A stretch of DNA of 64,000 bases from Hemerocallis citrina. Lineage: Eukaryota; Streptophyta; Magnoliopsida; Asparagales; Asphodelaceae. Location: contig CM030362.1 of the NCBI GenBank assembly GCA_017893485.1, forward strand, positions 185,996,813 to 186,060,812. Direction: 5' to 3'. This document shows, one piece after another, positions 63,028 to 64,000 of the stretch; the first letter of the stretch is position 1; each line of letters starts with the position of its first letter. The notes below the pieces were generated by a model. It was not told the DNA's origin, did no database searches, and saw only the letters and a program-made list of their open reading frames with translations. The position numbers and the translations under genes are program-made.

Positions 63028-63034
63028 TATAAAA
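63028..63034 (+). promoter_or_regulatory. TATA box upstream of the antisense ORF
   Basis: TATAAAA in a clean context, followed after about 30 bp by a pyrimidine-rich stretch (CTTTCTCTTCTCTTC) suited to a start site. It lies about 120 bp after the tandem array and about 260 bp before the reading frame, so it probably drives that frame. Confidence 0.65.
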
Positions 63035-63219
63035 CTCCCACCCCCTCCTCTTTCCCTTTACTTTCTCTTCTCTTCTCTCAAAAAGAGTTTTCTTCTCTCA
63101 GCCGGCTCTACTAGTGGTAGCGGCTAGGCTTTGTACTTTTCAGTGATCTTTTTCGACCGTACCTGTCACATCAAGCGATCTTTTTCAACCGTAGCTGCCA
63201 CATCAAGGTAAAAAAAATT

Positions 63220-63222
<3 letters not shown>

Positions 63223-63283
<61 letters not shown>
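63223..63283. repeat. (TA)n microsatellite
   Basis: About 30 TA units in the leader of the antisense frame. Confidence 0.95.
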
Positions 63284-63286
<3 letters not shown>

Positions 63287-63290
63287 CAAA

Positions 63291-64000
63291 GATGTATAGG
63301 GTGTCTTCAGGGGACGAGAGCTCCCCTTCGAGCCATAGTGGTGATCGGCAACTAATTCTCCCCCCCGAGGTTGGACAAGGGGAAGGAGGTGGCTGAGTCG
63401 GTGATCGTAGAAACAATTGTTGAAAGAACAAGTGAAGCGGGTGAGTTAGGTAGGCTCCTGAGTCCATTGACGAACCTTAGGGGAGTTCGAGACTATTCAG
63501 CCGATCTTTTGTCGAGAGTGGCATACGGAATGGCCTCTTCATATGAGGAGAACAAACCTCTTGAGCATACCGAGGTTGATGACATGTCTTCGATGCTCTC
63601 AGAGGAAGATCTGGGCAACATTCGGGAGTGTTTCTTTATCTCGAAGGAGTTCGACCTTGTTGTGCACGCCTACTTCGTCTGACGCTTGCTTCTTCCCATT
63701 CGACGCTTTTCTAGTGGGTCTCCGTCTCCCCCTTCCTCCATTTGTAGCCGAAGTTCTTAGGTGGTACGGTCTAAGTCCGATTCAGTATATGTCGAACATG
63801 TGGAGGCACGTTAACGGCTTCGTGTTGCAGTGCCACGCGGCAGGGATCGAGCCTCGTCTAACTATTGTTAGGAGGCTCTATAGGATCCATCAGAAGAGCA
63901 AGACGGAGTACAGATACTATGTCTCTCCTCATCGGGGAATGAAATTAATTGATAACCCCGACTCGATCAAGTTTTGGAGGGAGAAATATTTTCTTGTTCG
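63291..64000 (+). pseudogene. Antisense ORF of the Tat-type element, 'putative gypsy type transposon' family, partial
   Basis: An ATG at 63291 opens a frame (MYRVSSGDESSPSSHSGD) that breaks in a C-run at about 63361-63367. It continues in another phase (LDKGKEVAESVIVE, to 63682) and shifts again near 63660 to FDAFLVGLRLPLPPFVAEVL, LRWYGLSPIQYMSNMWR, GFVLQCHAAGIEP and WREKYF, running off the window. The last part is the plant 'putative gypsy type transposon' domain, known from extra ORFs of Tat elements and from gene-like copies. Its function is unknown. It reads opposite to the element's own gag-pol direction. The two shifts may be mutations or sequence errors in homopolymers. Confidence 0.65.

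Overview
This window is nuclear DNA from a flowering plant, probably a eudicot with a large, repeat-rich genome; the lineage cannot be fixed from the sequence. The signs are spliced plant-type genes, plant retrotransposon lineages (Athila, Sirevirus, Tat-like, RTE and L1 LINEs), Helitrons, hAT, Mutator and MITE elements, and a nuclear copy of plant mitochondrial 26S rRNA. Host coding sequence makes up well under 2% of the window. A run of 500 N at 35224-35723 is an assembly gap.

Region 1 (1-32.3 kb) is the 3' part of one host gene on the + strand. It encodes a Tic22-like chloroplast import protein. One exon lies at 2355-2411 and the last four at 30872-32260. The intron between them is about 28.5 kb and is filled with nested elements: a 3-kb TIR element holding a mitochondrial 26S rRNA fragment; a solo LTR split by a very young Athila-type element, which is itself split by a hAT MITE; two more hAT MITEs; Helitrons; several MITEs in (TA)n tracts; and a 7-kb Mutator-like element with arms of about 0.9 kb. 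Inside that last element is an intact three-exon histone H3.3 gene on the - strand whose Lys9 codon reads Ser and whose Ser57 codon reads Cys.

Region 2 (32.3-45 kb) holds a short RTE LINE copy, a fold-back MITE with a long G-run, an LTR fragment, the gap, a degenerate L1 LINE, exon-like remains of an unidentified gene, and a tandem repeat of about 315 bp interrupted by a 3.9-kb solo LTR.

Region 3 (45-58.5 kb) is a three-level nest with target-site duplications at each level: a 5'-truncated RTE LINE, split by a Sirevirus-type Copia element on the - strand, which is split by a 3.4-kb solo LTR.

Region 4 (58.5-64 kb) appears to be the 3' end of a Tat-lineage Ty3/gypsy element on the - strand: LTR, polypurine tract, about 15 tandem units of about 112 bp rich in W-box and G-box motifs, then a TATA box and an antisense reading frame on the + strand that resembles the 'putative gypsy type transposon' family.

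The most unusual items are the H3.3 variant carried inside a Mutator-like element, the stress-motif tandem array in front of the antisense frame, and the 28.5-kb intron of the Tic22-like gene.
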